DNA of 64,000 nucleotides from Avena insularis (Eukaryota > Streptophyta > Magnoliopsida > Poales > Poaceae): NCBI GenBank assembly GCA_023614405.1, contig CM042684.1, positions 202,064,941 to 202,128,940 on the forward strand. The letters are read 5' to 3'. Each line of letters starts with the position of its first letter. Position 1 is the stretch's first letter. This document shows, piece after piece, positions 11,041-24,721 of the stretch. The translations under genes were made by a program, and so were the position numbers. Under the pieces are notes generated by a model that worked only from the letters and a program-made list of their open reading frames with translations, was not told the DNA's origin and did no database searches.

Positions 11041-11848
11041 TATTAGTAAAAAGAACACACATGCAATGACACTGGTGGATCCATGTGTGGTATCTGAAGA
11101 GAACACACATGCAATGACTCTGGTTGTTGTTTGTAAAAAGAACACACATGCAATGACACTGGTGGATCCATGTGTGGTCTCTAAAAAGAACACACATGCA
11201 ATGACTCTGGTTGTTGTTAGTAAAAAGAGCACACATGCAATGACACTGGTGGATCCATATGCGCTATGTGAAAAGAACACACATGCAGTGACTCTGGTTG
11301 ATGTTAGTAAAAAGAACACACATGCAATGACATAGGTGGATCCATAGGTGGATTGTGAAAAGAACACACATGCAATGACTCTTGTTGTTGTTAGTAAAAA
11401 GAACACACATGCAATGACACCGGTGGATCCATGTGTGGTTTCTGAAGAGAACACACATTTCAATGACTCTAGTTGTTAGTAAAAAGAACACACATGCAAT
11501 GACACTGGTGGATCCAAGAGAACACACATGCAATGACTCTGGTTGTTGTTAGTAAAAAGAACAAACATGCAATGACACTAGTGGATCCATATGTGGTATG
11601 TGGAAAGAACACACATGCAATGACTCTGGTTGTTCTTAGTAAAAATAACACACATGCAATGACACTGGTGGATCCATAGGTGGATTGTGAAAAGAACACA
11701 CATGCAATGACACTGGTTGATCCATTTGTGGTATGTGAAAAGAACACACATGCAATGACTCTGGTTGTTGTTAGTAAAAATAACACACATGCAATGACAC
11801 TGGTGGATCCATTTGTGGTATGTGAAAAGAACACACATGCAATGACTC
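11041..11848 (+). repeat. Higher-order repeat, 0.81-kb copy 1
   Basis: Offset 808-815 bp to 11849-12640. Shared oddities are GTTATTAGTAAAAAG at the left edge, GTTGTTTGTAAAAAG, a delta tail truncated to GATCCAAGAG near 11,511 (partner 12,319), ACAAACATGC and the GTTCTTAGTAAAAATAAC alpha. The truncated delta joins GATCCA directly to AGAGAACACAC. Confidence 0.85.
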
Positions 11849-12640
11849 TAGTTGTTATTAGTAAAAAGAACACACATGCAATGACACTGGTGGATCCATG
11901 TGTGGTATCTGAAGAGAACACACATGCAATGACTCTGGTTGTTGTTTGTAAAAAGAACACACATGCAATGACACTGGTGGTTGCATGTGTGGTATCTTTA
12001 ATGAACACACATGCATTGACTCTGGTTGTTGTTAGTTTAAAGTGCACACCTGCAATGACCTTGGTGGATCCATATGCTATGTGAAAAGAACACACATGGT
12101 GACTACGGTTGATGTTAGTAAAAGAACACATGCAATGACATAGGTGGATCCATAGGTGGATTGTGAAAAGAACACACATGCAATGACTCTTGTTGTTGTT
12201 AGTAAAAAGAACACACATGCAATGACACCGGTGGATCCATGTGTGGTTTCTGAAGAGAACACACATTTCAATGACTCTAGTTGTTAGTAAAAAGAACACA
12301 CATGCAATGACACTGGTGGATCCAAGAGAACACACATGCAATGACTCTGGTTGTTGTTAGTAAAAAGAACAAACATGCAATGACACTAGTGGATCCATAT
12401 GTGGTATGTGGAAAGAACACACATGCAATGACTCTGGTTGTTCTTAGTAAAAATAACACACATGCAATGACACTGGTGGATCCATAGGTGGATTGTGAAA
12501 AGAACACACATGCAATGACACTGGTTGATCCATTTGTGGTATGTGAAAAGAACACACATGCAATGACTCTGGTTGTTGTTAGTAAAAATAACACACATGC
12601 AATGACACTGGTGGATCCATGTGTGGTCTCTAAAGAGAAC
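11849..12640 (+). repeat. Higher-order repeat, 0.81-kb copy 2, with a decayed middle
   Basis: Partner of 11041-11848. About 11,970-12,135 has many substitutions and small deletions not seen in copy 1, for example GTGGTTGCATGTGTGG, GTATCTTTAATGAAC, AGTTTAAAGTGCACACC and ACACATGGTGACTACGG. The remainder (12,138-12,618) is nearly identical to copy 1 at +808. Confidence 0.83.
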
Positions 12641-15600
12641 ACACATTTCAATGACTGGTTGTTGTTAGTAAAAATAACACAGATGCAATGACACCGGTGG
12701 ATCCATCTGTTGTCTCTGAAGAGAACACACATTTCAATGACTCTAGTTATTGTTAGTAAAAAGAACACACATGCAATGACACTGGTGGATCCATGTGTGG
12801 TCTCTAAAAAGAACACACATGCAATGACTCTTGTTGTTGTTAGTAAAAAGAGCACTCATGCAATGACACTGGTGGATCCATATGTGGTATGTGAAAAGAA
12901 CACACATGAAGTGACACTGGTTGTTGTTAGTAAAAAGAACACACATGCAATGACACTGGTGGATCCATAGGTGGATTGTGAAAAGAACACACATGCAATG
13001 ACTCTGGTTGTTGTTAGTAAAAATAACACACATGCAATGAGACCGGTGGATCCATGTGTGTTCTCTGAAGAGAACACACATTCCAATGACTCTGGTTGTT
13101 GTTAGTAAAAAGAACACACATGCAATGACACTAGTGGATCCATATGTGGTATGTGAAAAGAACACACATGAAATGACTCTGTTTTTTGTTAGTAAGAAAG
13201 GACACAAGCAATGACACTGGTGGATCGATAGGTGGATTGTGAAAATAACACACATGCAATGACACCGGTGGATCCATATGTGGTATGTGAAAAGAACACA
13301 CATGTAATGGCTCTGGTTGTTGTTAGTAAAGAGAACACGCATGCAATGACACTGGTGGATCCATATGTGGTATGTGAAAAGAACACACATTTTAATGACT
13401 CTGGTTGTTGTTAGTAAAAAGAACACCCATGCAATGACACTGGTGGATCCATAGGTGGATTATGAAAAGAGCACACATGCAATGACACTGGTGGATCCAT
13501 ATGTGGTATGTGAAAAGAACACGCATGCAATGGCTCTGGTTGTTGTTAGTAAAAAGAACACGCATGCAATGACACTGGTGGATCCATATGTGGTATGTGA
13601 AAAGAACACACATTTTAATGACTCTGGTTGTTGTTAGTAAAAAGAACACCCATGCAATGACACTGGTGGATCCATAGGTGGATTATGAAAAGAGCACACA
13701 TGCAATGAGACCGGTGGATCCATGTGTGGTCTCTGAAAAGAACACACATTCCAATGACTCTGGTTGTTGTTAGTAAAAAGAACACACATGCAATGAGACC
13801 GGTGGATCCATGTGTGGTCTCTGAAGAGAACACACATTCCAATGACTCTGGTTGTTGTTAGTAAAAAGAAAACACATGCAATGACACTGGTGGATCCATA
13901 TGTGGTATGTGAAAAGAACACAGATGCAATGGCTCTGGTTGTTGTTAGTAAAAAGAACACACATGCAATGACACTGGTGGATCCATAGGTGGATTGTGAA
14001 AATAACACACATGCAATGACACTGGTGGATCCATGTGTGGTCTCTAAAAAGAACACACATGCAATGACTCTGGTTGTTGTTAGTAAAAAGAGCACACATG
14101 CAATGACACTGGTGGATCCATATGCGCTATGTGAAAAGAACACACATGCAGTGACTCTGGTTGTTGTTAGTAAAAAGAACACACATGCAATGACACAGGT
14201 GGATCCATAGGTGGATTGTGAAAAGAACACACATGCAATGACTCTTGTTGTTGTTAGTAAAAAGAACACACATGCAATGACACAGGTTGATCCATGTGTG
14301 GTTTGAAGAGAACACACATTTCAATGACTCTAGTTGTTGTTAGTAAAAAGAACACACATGCAATGACCTTTGGTGGATCCATGTGTGGTCTCTGAAGAAC
14401 ACACATGCAATGACTCGTTGTTGTTAGTAAAAGAACACACATGCAATGACACTCGTGGATCCATTTGTGGTATGTGGAAAGAACACACATGCAATGACTC
14501 TGGTTTTCTTAGTAAAATAACACACATGCAATGACACTGGTGGATCCATAGGTGGATTGTGAAAAGAACACACATGCAATGACACTGGTTGATCCATTTG
14601 TGGTTTGTGAAAAGAACACACATGCAATGACCCTGGTTGTTGTTAGTAAAAAGAACACACATGCAATGACATCAGGTGGATCCATGTGTGGTCTCTAAAG
14701 AGAACACACATTTCAATGACTGGTTGTTGTTAGTAAAAATAACACAGATGCAATGACACCGGTGGATCCATCTGTGGTCTCTGAAGAGAACACACATTTC
14801 AATGACTCTAGTTGTTGTTAGTAAAAAGAACACACATGCAATGACACTGGTGGATCCATGTGTGGTCTCTAAAAAGAACACACATGCAATGACTCTGGTT
14901 GTTGTTAGTAAAAAGAGCACTCATGCAATGACACTGGTGGATCCATATGTGGTATGTGAAAAGAACACACATGAAGTGACTCTGGTTGTTGTTAGTAAAA
15001 AGAACACACATGCAATGACCTTTGGTGGATCCATAGGTGGATTGTGAAAATAACACATGCAATGACTCTGGTTGTTGTTAGTAAAAAGAACACACATGCA
15101 ATGAGACCGGTGGATCCATGTGTGGTCTCTAAATAGAACACACATTCCAATGACTCTGGTTGTTGTTAGTAAAAAGAACACACATGCAATGACACTGGTG
15201 GATCCATATGTGGTATGTGAATAGAACACAAATGCAATGGCTCTGGTTGTTGTTAGTAAAAAGAACACGCATGCAATGACACTGGTGGATCCATATGTGG
15301 TATGTGAAAAGAACACACATTTTAATGACTCTGGTTGTTGTTAGTAAAAAGAACACCGATGCAATGACACTGGTGGATCCATAGGTGGATTATGAAAAGA
15401 GCACACATGCAATGAGACCGGTGGATCCATGTGTGGTCTCTGAAGAGAACACACATTCCAATGACTCTGGTTGTTGTTAGTAAAAAGAACACACATGCAA
15501 TGAGACCGGTGGATCCATGTGTGGTCTCTGAAGAGAACACACATTCCAATGACTCTGGTTGTTGTTAGTAAAAAGAACACACATGCAATGACACTGGTGG

Positions 15601-15695
15601 ATCCATATGTGGTATGTGAAAAGAACACAGATGCAATGGCTCTGGTTGTTGTTAGTAAAAAGAACACACATGCAATGACACTGGTGGATCCATAG
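12641..15695 (+). repeat. Delta-rich punctuator-free block with CATTCCAATGAC units
   Basis: Made of delta, beta and alpha units with the CATTCCAATGAC +1 subtype (near 13,081, 13,749, 13,846, 15,144, 15,456 and 15,545). The first -1 unit is at 13,191. Gamma appears as AGGTGGATTATG followed by AGAGCACAC. A patch at about 14,280-14,690 contains several one- or two-base deletions and the GACCTTTGGTGG form (14,367), with another at 15,018. Confidence 0.84.
14280..15060. other. Indel-rich patch
   Basis: GGTTTGAAGAG, GACCTTTGG (14,367 and 15,018), GAAGAACAC, ACTCGTTG, TAAAAGAAC, GGTTTTCTTAG, GTAAAATAAC, GACATCAGGTGG (14,669) and AATAACACATGC. The blocks at 15,985-16,480 and 17,040-17,460 show the regular form. 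Confidence 0.74.
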
Positions 15696-16749
15696 GTGGA
15701 TTGTGAAAATAACACACATGCAATGACACTGGTGGATACATGTGTGGTCTCTAAAAAGAACACACATGCAATGACTCTGGTTGTTGTTAGTAAAAAGAGC
15801 ACACATGCAATGACACTGGTGGATCCATATGCGCTATGTGAAAAGAACACACATGCAGTGACTCTGGTTGTTGTTAGTAAAAAGAACACACATGCAATGA
15901 CACAGGTGGATCCATAGGTGGATTGTGAAAAGAACACACATGCAATGACTCTTGTTGTTGTTAGTAAAAAGAACACACATGCAATGACACCGGTGGATCC
16001 ATGTGTGGTTTCTGAAGAGAACACACATTTCAATGACTCTAGTTGTTGTTAGTAAAAAGAACACACATGCAATGACACTGGTGGATCCATGTGTGGTCTC
16101 TGAAGAGAACACACATGCAATGACTCTGGTTGTTGTTAGTAAAAAGAACACACATGCAATGACACTAGTGGATCCATATGTGGTATGTGGAAAGAACACA
16201 CATGCAATGACTCTGGTTGTTCTTAGTAAAAATAACACACATGCAATGACACTGGTGGATCCATAGGTGGATTGTGAAAAGAACACACATGCAATGACAC
16301 TGGTTGATCCATTTGTGGTATGTGAAAAGAACACACATGCAATGACCCTGGCTGTTGTTAGTAAAAAGAACACACATGCAATGACACTGGTGGATCCATG
16401 TGTGGTCTCTAAAGAGAACACACATTTCAATGACTGGTTGTTGTTAGTAAAAATAACACAGATGCAATGACACCGGTGGATCCATCTGTGGTCTCTGAAG
16501 AGAACACACATTTCAATGACTCTAGTTGTTGTTAGTAAAAAGAACACACATGCAATGACACTGGTGGATCCATGTGTGGTCTCTAAAAAGAACACACATG
16601 CAATGACTCTGGTTGTTGGTAGTAAAAAGAGCACTCATGCAATGACACTGGTGGATCCATATGTGGTATGTGAAAAGAACACACATGAAGTGACTCTGGT
16701 TGTTGTTAGTAAAAAGAACACACATGCAATGACACTGGTGGATCCATAG
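15696..16749 (+). repeat. Higher-order repeat, 1.054-kb copy 1
   Basis: Offset 1,054 bp to 16750-17449. Shared markers include TATGCGCTATG, GACTCTTGTTG, GGTTTCTGAAGAG, ATGTGGAAAGAAC, GTTCTTAGTAAAAATAAC and TTGATCCATTTGTGG. It also forms part of a larger 2.6-kb repeat with 18.3-19.3 kb. Confidence 0.87.
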
Positions 16750-17449
16750 GTGGATTGTGAAAATAACACACATGCAATGACACTGGTGGATCCATGTGTG
16801 GTCTCTAAAAAGAACACACATGCAATGACTCTGGTTGTTGTTAGTAAAAAGAGCACACATGCAATGACACTGGTGGATCCATATGCGCTATGTGAAAAGA
16901 ACACACATGCAGTGACTCTGGTTGTTGTTAGTAAAAAGAACACACATGCAATGACACAGGTGGATCCATAGGTGGATTGTGAAAAGAACACACATGCAAT
17001 GACTCTTGTTGTTGTTAGTAAAAAGAACACACATGCAATGACACCGGTGGATCCATGTGTGGTTTCTGAAGAGAACACACATTTCAATGACTCTAGTTGT
17101 TGTTAGTAAAAAGAACACACATGCAATGACACTGGTGGATCCATGTGTGGTCTCTGAAGAGAACACACATGCAATGACTCTGGTTGTTGTTAGTAAAAAG
17201 AACACACATGCAATGACACTAGTGGATCCATATGTGGTATGTGGAAAGAACACACATGCAATGACTCTTGTTTTTCTTAGTAAAAATAACACACATGCAA
17301 TGACACTGGTGGATCCATAGGTGGATTGTGAAAAGAACACACATGCAATGACACTGGTTGATCCATTTGTGGTATGTGAAAAGAACACACATGCAATGAC
17401 CCTGGTTGTTGTTAGTAAAAAGAACACACATGCAATGACACTGGTGGAT
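16750..17449 (+). repeat. Higher-order repeat, 1.054-kb copy 2
   Basis: Partner of 15696-16395. It diverges after about 17,449, where it lacks about 126 bp that includes a CAATGACTGGTTG unit present in copy 1. A local change turns GTTGTTCTTAG into GTTTTTCTTAG near 17,270. Confidence 0.86.
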
Positions 17450-17654
17450 CCATGTGTGGTCTCTAAAAAGAACACACATGCAATGACTCTGGTTGTTGTT
17501 AGTAAAAAGAGCACTCATGCAATGACACTGGTGGATCCATATGTGGTATGTGAAAAGAACACACATGAAGTGACTCTGGTTGTTGTTAGTAAAAAGAACA
17601 CACATGCAATGACACTGGTGGATCCATAGGTGGATTGTGAAAATAACACACATG

Positions 17655-19294
17655 CAATGACTCTGGTTGTTGTTAGTAAAAAGAACACACATGCAATGAG
17701 ACCGGTGGATCCATGTGTGGTCTCTAAATAGAACACACATTCCAATGACTCTGGTTGTTGTTAGTAAAAAGAACACACATGCAATGACACTGGTGGATCC
17801 ATATGTGGTATGTGAATAGAACACAAATGCAATGGCTCTGGTTGTTGTTAGTAAAAAGAACACGCATGCAATGACACTGGTGGATCCATATGTGGTATGT
17901 GAAAAGAACACACATTTTAATGACTCTGGTTGTTGTTAGTAAAAAGAACACCGATGCAATGACACTGGTGGATCCATAGGTGGATTATGAAAAGAGCACA
18001 CATGCAATGAGACCGGTGGATCCATGTGTGGTCTCTGAAGAGAACACACATTCCAATGACTCTGGTTGTTGTTAGTAAAAAGAACACACATGCAATGAGA
18101 CCGGTGGATCCATGTGTGGTCTCTGAAGAGAACACACATTCCAATGACTCTGGTTGTTGTTAGTAAAAAGAACACACATGCAATGACACTGGTGGATCCA
18201 TATGTGGTATGTGAAAAGAACACAGATGCAATGGCTCTGGTTGTTGTTAGTAAAAAGAACACACATGCAATGACACTGGTGGATCCATAGGTGGATTGTG
18301 AAAATAACACACATGCAATGACACTGGTGGATACATGTGTGGTCTCTAAAAAGAACACACATGCAATGACTCTGGTTGTTGTTAGTAAAAAGAGCACACA
18401 TGCAATGACACTGGTGGATCCATATGCGCTATGTGAAAAGAACACACATGCAGTGACTCTGGTTGTTGTTAGTAAAAAGAACACACATGCAATGACACAG
18501 GTGGATCCATAGGTGGATTGTGAAAAGAACACACATGCAATGACTCTTGTTGTTGTTAGTAAAAAGAACACACATGCAATGACACCGGTGGATCCATGTG
18601 TGGTTTCTGAAGAGAACACACATTTCAATGACTCTAGTTGTTGTTAGTAAAAAGAACACACATGCAATGACACTGGTGGATCCATGTGGTCTCTGAAGAG
18701 AACACACATGCAATGACTCTGGTTGTTGTTAGTAAAAAGAACACACATGCAATGACACTAGTGGATCCATATGAGGTATGTGGAAAGAACACACATGCAA
18801 TGACTCTGGTTGTTCTTAGTAAAAATAACACACATGCAATGACACTGGTGGATCCATAGGTGGATTGTGAAAAGAACACACATGCAATGACACTGGTTGT
18901 TGTTAGTAAAAAGAACACACATGCAATGACACTGGTGGATCCATCTGTGGTCTCTAAAGAGAACACACATTTCAATGACTGGTTGTTGTTAGTAAAAATA
19001 ACACAGATGCAATGACACCGGTGGATCCATCTGTGGTCTCTGAAGAGAACACACATTTCAATGACTCTAGTTGTTGTTAGTAAAAAGAACACACATGCAA
19101 TGACACTGGTGGATCCATGTGTGGTCTCTAAAAAGAACACACATGCAATGACTCTGGTTGTTGGTAGTAAAAAGAGCACTCATGCAATGACACTGGTGGA
19201 TCCATATGTGGTATGTGAAAAGAACACACATGAAGTGACTCTGGTTGTTGTTAGTAAAAAGAACACACATGCAATGACACTGGTGGATCCATAG
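17655..19294 (+). repeat. Higher-order repeat, 2.6-kb copy 2
   Basis: Partner of 15,060-16,749. It contains a single version of the block that is doubled in copy 1, so the internal 1.054-kb duplication arose after, or was lost since, the 2.6-kb duplication. Small deletions at about 18,688 (CCATGTGGTCTC) and about 18,900 distinguish it. Confidence 0.86.
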
Positions 19295-20346
19295 GTGGAT
19301 TGTGAAAATAACACACATGCAATGACTCTGGTTGTTGTTAGTAAAAAGAACACACATGCAATGAGACCGGTGGATCCATGTGTGGTCTCTGAAGAGAACA
19401 CACATTCCAATGACTCTGGTTGTTGTTAGTAAAAAGAACACACATGCAATGACACTGGTGGATCCATATGTGGTATGTGAAAAGAACACAGATGCAATGG
19501 CTCTGGTTGTTGTTAGTAAAAAGAACACACATGCAATGACACTGGTGGATCCATAGGTGGATTGTGAAAATAACACACATGCAATGACACTGGTGGATCC
19601 ATATGTGGTATGTGAAAAGAACACACATGCAATGGCTCTGGTTGTTGTTAGTAAAAAGAACACGCATGCAATGACACTGGTGGATCCATATGTGGTATGT
19701 GAAAAGAACACACATTTTAATGACTCTGGTTGTCGTTAGTAAAAAGAACACCCATGCAATGACACTGGTAGATCCATAGGTGGATTATGAAAAGAGCACA
19801 CATGCAATGACACTGGTGGATCCATATGTGGTATGCGAAAAGAACACACATGCAATGGCTCCAGTTGTTGTTAGTAAAAAGAACACACATGCAATGACAC
19901 TAGTGGATCCATGTGTGGTCTCTAAAGAGAACACACATTTCAATGACACTGGTGGATCCATATGTGGAATGTGAAAAGAATAGTCATGAAATGACTCTAG
20001 TTGTTGTTACTAAAAAGAACACACATGCAATGACACTGGTGGATTGTGAAAAGAACACACATGCAATGGCTCTGGTTGTTGTTAGTAAAAAGAACACACA
20101 TGCAATGACACTGGTGGATCCATATGTGGTATGTGAAAAGAACACACATGCAATGGCTCTGGTTGTTGTTAGTAAAAAGAACACACATGCAATGACACTG
20201 GTGGATCCATAGGTGGATTGTGAAAATAACACACATGCAATGACACTGGTGGATCCATATGTGGTATGTGAAAAGAACACACATGCAATGGCTCTGGTTG
20301 TTGTTAGTAAGAAAGGACACAAGCAATGACACTAGTGGATCCATAA
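19295..20346 (+). repeat. Transition block; punctuators resume at 19979
   Basis: The last dense CATTCCAATGAC unit is near 19,405. Alpha-G modules return from about 19,500, and the punctuator followed by the 36-bp unit reappears at 19979. A -1 unit lies at 20,306. The beta unit before the punctuator is now the GTGGAATGTG subtype, which stays standard at punctuators until 34,973 (first seen at about 10,840). Confidence 0.84.
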
Positions 20347-20356
20347 GTGGATTGTG
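20310..20356 (+). repeat. Exemplar of the -1 unit (47 bp, AGAAAGGACACAAGC core)
   Basis: The core reads AGAAAGGACACAAGCAATGAC, 21 bp where the consensus has 22, and differs from the consensus at several bases. Eleven copies start near 13191, 20306, 22143, 22710, 24681, 28275, 29162, 29912, 32832, 33720 and 34510. All lie between 13 and 35 kb. A related form, AAAAAGCACACAAGC, occurs near 62766. It shifts frame by -1 and so offsets the +1 units. Its narrow range makes it a useful tracer of which blocks were amplified together. Confidence 0.9.
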
Positions 20357-21170
20357 AAAATAACACACATGCAATGACACTGGTGGATCCATATGTGGTA
20401 TGTGAAAAGAACACACATGCAATGGCTCTGGTTGTTGTTAGTAAAAAGAACACGCATGCAATGACACTGGTGGATCCATATGTTGTATGTGAAAAGAACA
20501 CACATTTTAATGACTCTGGTTGTTGTTAGTAAAAAGAACACCCATGCAATGACACTGGTGGATCCATAGGTGGATTATGAAAAGAGCACACATGCAATTA
20601 CACTGGTGGATCCATATGTGGTATGCAAAAAGAACACACATGCAATGACTCCAGTTGTTGTTAGTAAAAAGAACACACATGCAATGACACTGGTGGATCC
20701 ATGTGTGGTCTCTAAAGAGAACACACATTTCAATGACACTGGTGGATCCATATGTGGAATGTGAAAAGAATAGTCATGAAATGACTCTAGTTCTTGTTAC
20801 TAAAAAGAACACACATGCAATGACACTGGTGGATTGTGAAAAGAACACACATGCAATGACTCTGGTTGTTGTTAGTAAAAAGAACACACATGCAATGACA
20901 CCGGTGGATCCATGTGTGGTCTCTGAAGAGAACACACATTTGAATGACTCTAGTTGTTATTAGTAAAAAGAACACACATGCAATGACACTAGTGGATCCA
21001 TGTGTGGTATCTGAAGAGAACACACATGCAATGACTCTGGTTGTTGTTTGTAAAAAGAACACACATGCAATGACACTGGTGGATCCATGTGTGGTCTCTA
21101 AAAAGAACACACATGCAATGACTCTGGTTGTTGTTAGTAAAAAGAGCACACATGCAATGACACAGGTGGA
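20347..21170 (+). repeat. Higher-order repeat, 2.404-kb copy 1
   Basis: Matches 22751-23574 at +2,404 bp through the modules around the punctuator at 20769, including ATGCAAAAAGAAC and GCAATTACAC subtypes. It also matches 24722 onward and 25379 onward, so one founding block has at least four descendants between 20 and 26 kb. Confidence 0.87.
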
Positions 21171-22750
21171 TCCATAGGTGGATTGTGAAAAGAACACACA
21201 TGCAATGACTCTTGTTGTTGTTAGTAAAAATAACACACATGCAATGACACCGGTGGATCCATGTGTGGTTTCTGAAGAGAACACACATTTCAATGACTCT
21301 AGTTGTTGTTAGTAAAAAGAACACACATGCAATGACACTGGTGGATCCATGTGTGGTCTCTGAAGAGAACACACATGCAATGACTCTGGTTGTTGTTAGT
21401 AAAAAGAACACACATGCAATGACACTAGTGGATCCATATGTGGTATGTGGAAAGAACACACATGCAATGAATCTGGTTGTTGTTAGTAAAAAGAACACAC
21501 ATGCAATGACACTGGTGGATCCATGTGTGGTCTCTAAAGAGAACACACATTTCAATGACTGGTTGTTGTTAGTAAAAAGAACACAGATGCAATGACACCG
21601 GTGGATCCATATGTGGTCTAGGAAGAGAACACACATTTCAATGACTCTAGTTGTTGTTAGTAAAAAGAACACACATGCAATGACACTGGTGGATCCATGT
21701 GTGGTCTCTAAAAAGAACACACATGCAATGACACTGGTGGATCCATGTGTGGTCTCTAAAAAGAACACACATGCAATGACTCTGGTTGTTGTTAGTAAAA
21801 AGAGCACTCATGCAATGACACTGGTGGATCCATATGTGGTACGTGAAAAGAACACACATGAAGTGACTCTGGTTGTTGTTAGTAAAAAGAACACACATGC
21901 AATGACACTGGTGGATCCATAGGTGGATTGTGAAAAGAACACACATGCAATGACTCTGGTTGTTGTTAGTAAAAAGAACACACATGCAATGAGACCGGTG
22001 GATCCATGTGTGGTCTCTGAAGAGAACACACATTCCAATGACTCTGGTTGTTGTTAGTAAAAAGAACACACATGCAATGACACTAGTGGATCCATATGTG
22101 GTATGTGAAAAGAACACACATGAAATGACTATGGTTGTTGTTAGTAAGAAAGGACACAAGCAATGACACTAGTGGATCCATAGGTGGATTGTGAAAATAA
22201 CACACATGCAATGACACTGGTGGATCCATATGTGGTATGTGAAAAGAACACACATGCAATGGCTCTGGTTGTTGTTAGTAAAAAGAACACACATGCAATG
22301 ACACTGGTGGATCCATATGTGGTATGTGAAAAGAACACACATTTTAATGACTCTGGTTGTTGTTAGTAAAAAGAACACCCATGCAATGACACTGGTGGAT
22401 CCATAGGTGGATTATGAAAAGAGCACACATGCAATGACACTGGTGGATTGTGAAAAGAACACACATGCAATGGCTCTGGTTGTTATTAGTAAAAAGAACA
22501 CACATGCAATGACACTGGTGGATCCATATGTGGTATGTGAAAAGAACACACATGCAATGGCTCTGGTTGTTGTTAGTAAAAAGAACACACATGCAATGAC
22601 ACTGGTGGATCCATAGGTGGATTGTGAAAATAACACACATGCAATGACACTGGTGGATCCATATGTGGTATGTGAAAAGAACACACATGCAATGGCTCTA
22701 GTTGTTGTTAGTAAGAAAGGACACAAGCAATGACACTAGTGGATCCATAG
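21171..22750 (+). repeat. Delta-rich spacer block within the 2.4-kb repeat
   Basis: Delta, alpha and CAATGACTGGTTG units, with a doubled delta at about 21,690-21,775 where two delta units follow each other without an alpha. -1 units lie at 22,143 and 22,710, 567 bp apart. A 36-bp unit near 22,440 stands without its usual punctuator. Confidence 0.83.
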
Positions 22751-24721
22751 GTGGATTGTGAAAATAACACACATGCAATGACACTGGTAGATCCATATGT
22801 GGTATGTGAAAAGAACACACATGCAATGGCTCTGGTTGTTATTAGTAAAAAGAACACGCATGCAATGACACTGGTGGATCCATATGTTGTATGTGAAAAG
22901 AACACACATTTTAATGACTCTGGTTGTTGTTAGTAAAAAGAACACCCATGCAATGACACTGGTGGATCCATAGGTGGATTATGAAAAGAGCACACATGCA
23001 ATTACACTGGTGGATCCATATGTGGTATGCAAAAAGAACACACATGCAATGACTCCAGTTGTTGTTAGTAAAAAGAACACACATGCAATGACACTGGTGG
23101 ATCCATGTGTGGTCTCTAAAGAGAACACACATTTCAATGACACTGGTGGATCCATATGTGGAATGTGAAAAGAATAGTCATGAAATGACTCTAGTTGTTG
23201 TTACTAAAAAGAACACACATGCAATGACACTGGTGGATTGTGAAAAGAACACACATGCAATGACTCTGGTTGTTGTTAGTAAAAAGAACACACATGTGAT
23301 GACACCGGTGGATCCATGTGTGGTCTCTGAAGAGAACACACATTTCAATGACTCTAGTTGTTATTAGTAAAAAGAACACACATGCAATGACACTGGTGGA
23401 TCCATGTGTGGTATCTGAAGAGAACACACATGCAATGACTCTGGTTGTTGTTTGTAAAAAGAACACACATGCAATAACACTGGTGGATCCATGTGTGGTC
23501 TCTAAAAAGAACACACATGCAATGACTCTGGTTGTTGTTAGTAAAAAGAGCACACATGCAATGACATTGGTGGATCCATATGTGGTATGTGAAAAGAACA
23601 CACATGCAGTGACTCTGGTTGTTGTTAGTAAAAAGAACACACATGCAATGACACAGGTGGATCCATAGGTGGATTGTGAAAAGAACACACATGCACTGAC
23701 TCTTGTTGTTGTTAGTAAAAAGAACACACATGCAATGACACCGGTGGATCCATGTGTGGTCTCTGAAGAGAACACACATTTCAATGACTCTAGTTGTTGT
23801 TAGTAAAAAGAACACACATGCAATGACACTGGTGGATCCATGTGTGGTCTCTGAAGAGAACACACATATAATGACTCTGGTTGTTTTTAGTAAAAAGAAC
23901 ACACATGCAATGACACTAGTGGATCCATATGTGGTATGTGGAAAGAACACACATGCAATGACTCTGGTTGTTCTTAGTAAAAATAACACAGATGCAATGA
24001 CACTGGTGGATCCATAGGTGGATTGTGAAAAGAACACACATGCAATGACACTGGTTGATCCATTTATGGTATGTGAAAAGAACACACATTTCAATGACTC
24101 TAGTTGTTGTTAGTAAAAAGAACACACATGCAATGACACTGGTGGATCCATGTGTGGTCTCTAAAAAGAACACGCATGCAATGACACTGGTGGATCCATA
24201 TGTGGTATGTGAAAAGAACACACATTTTAATGACTCTGGTTGTTGTTAGTAAAAAGAACACCCATGTAATGACACTGGTGGATCCATAGGTGGATTATGA
24301 AAAGAGCACACATGCAATGACACTGGTGGATCCATATGTGGTATGCGAAAAGAACACACATGCAATGACTCTAGTTGTTGTTAGTAAAGAGAACACACAT
24401 GCAATGACACTAGTGGATCCATGTGTGGTCTCTAAAGAGAACACACATTTCAATGACACTGGTGGATCCATATGTGGAATGTGAAAAGAATAGTCATGAA
24501 ATGACTCTAGTTGTTGTTAGTAAAAAGAACACACATGCAATGACACTGGTGGATTGTGAAAAGAACACACATGCAATGGCTCTGGTTGTTGTCAGTAAAA
24601 AGAACACACATGCAATGACACTGGTGGATCCATATGTGGTATGTGAAAAGAACACACATGCAATGGCTCTGGTTGTTGTTAGTAAGAAAGGACACAAGCA
24701 ATGACACTAGTGGATCCATAG
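22751..24721 (+). repeat. Higher-order repeat, 2.404-kb copy 2 and following units
   Basis: 22,751-23,574 is the partner of 20,347-21,170. The rest carries TTGTTTTTAGTAAAAAG and GTTCTTAGTAAAAATAAC alphas and punctuators at 23173 and 24489. Near 24,055 a beta TTTATGGTATG leads straight into a +1 unit, an arrangement repeated near 27,515, 28,401, 32,080 and 32,959. Confidence 0.84.

Larger units (their letters stand above)
15060..17654 (+). repeat. Higher-order repeat, 2.6-kb copy 1
   Basis: 15,060-16,080 matches 17,655-18,675 at a constant +2,595, including rare AAATAGAACACACATTCC, ATGTGAATAGAACACAAATG and GAACACCGATGC variants. Past 16.1 kb the offset falls to 2,593 and then 2,545 because copy 2 lost segments near 18,688 and 18,900. 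The 1.054-kb tandem pair is nested inside this copy. Confidence 0.88.
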
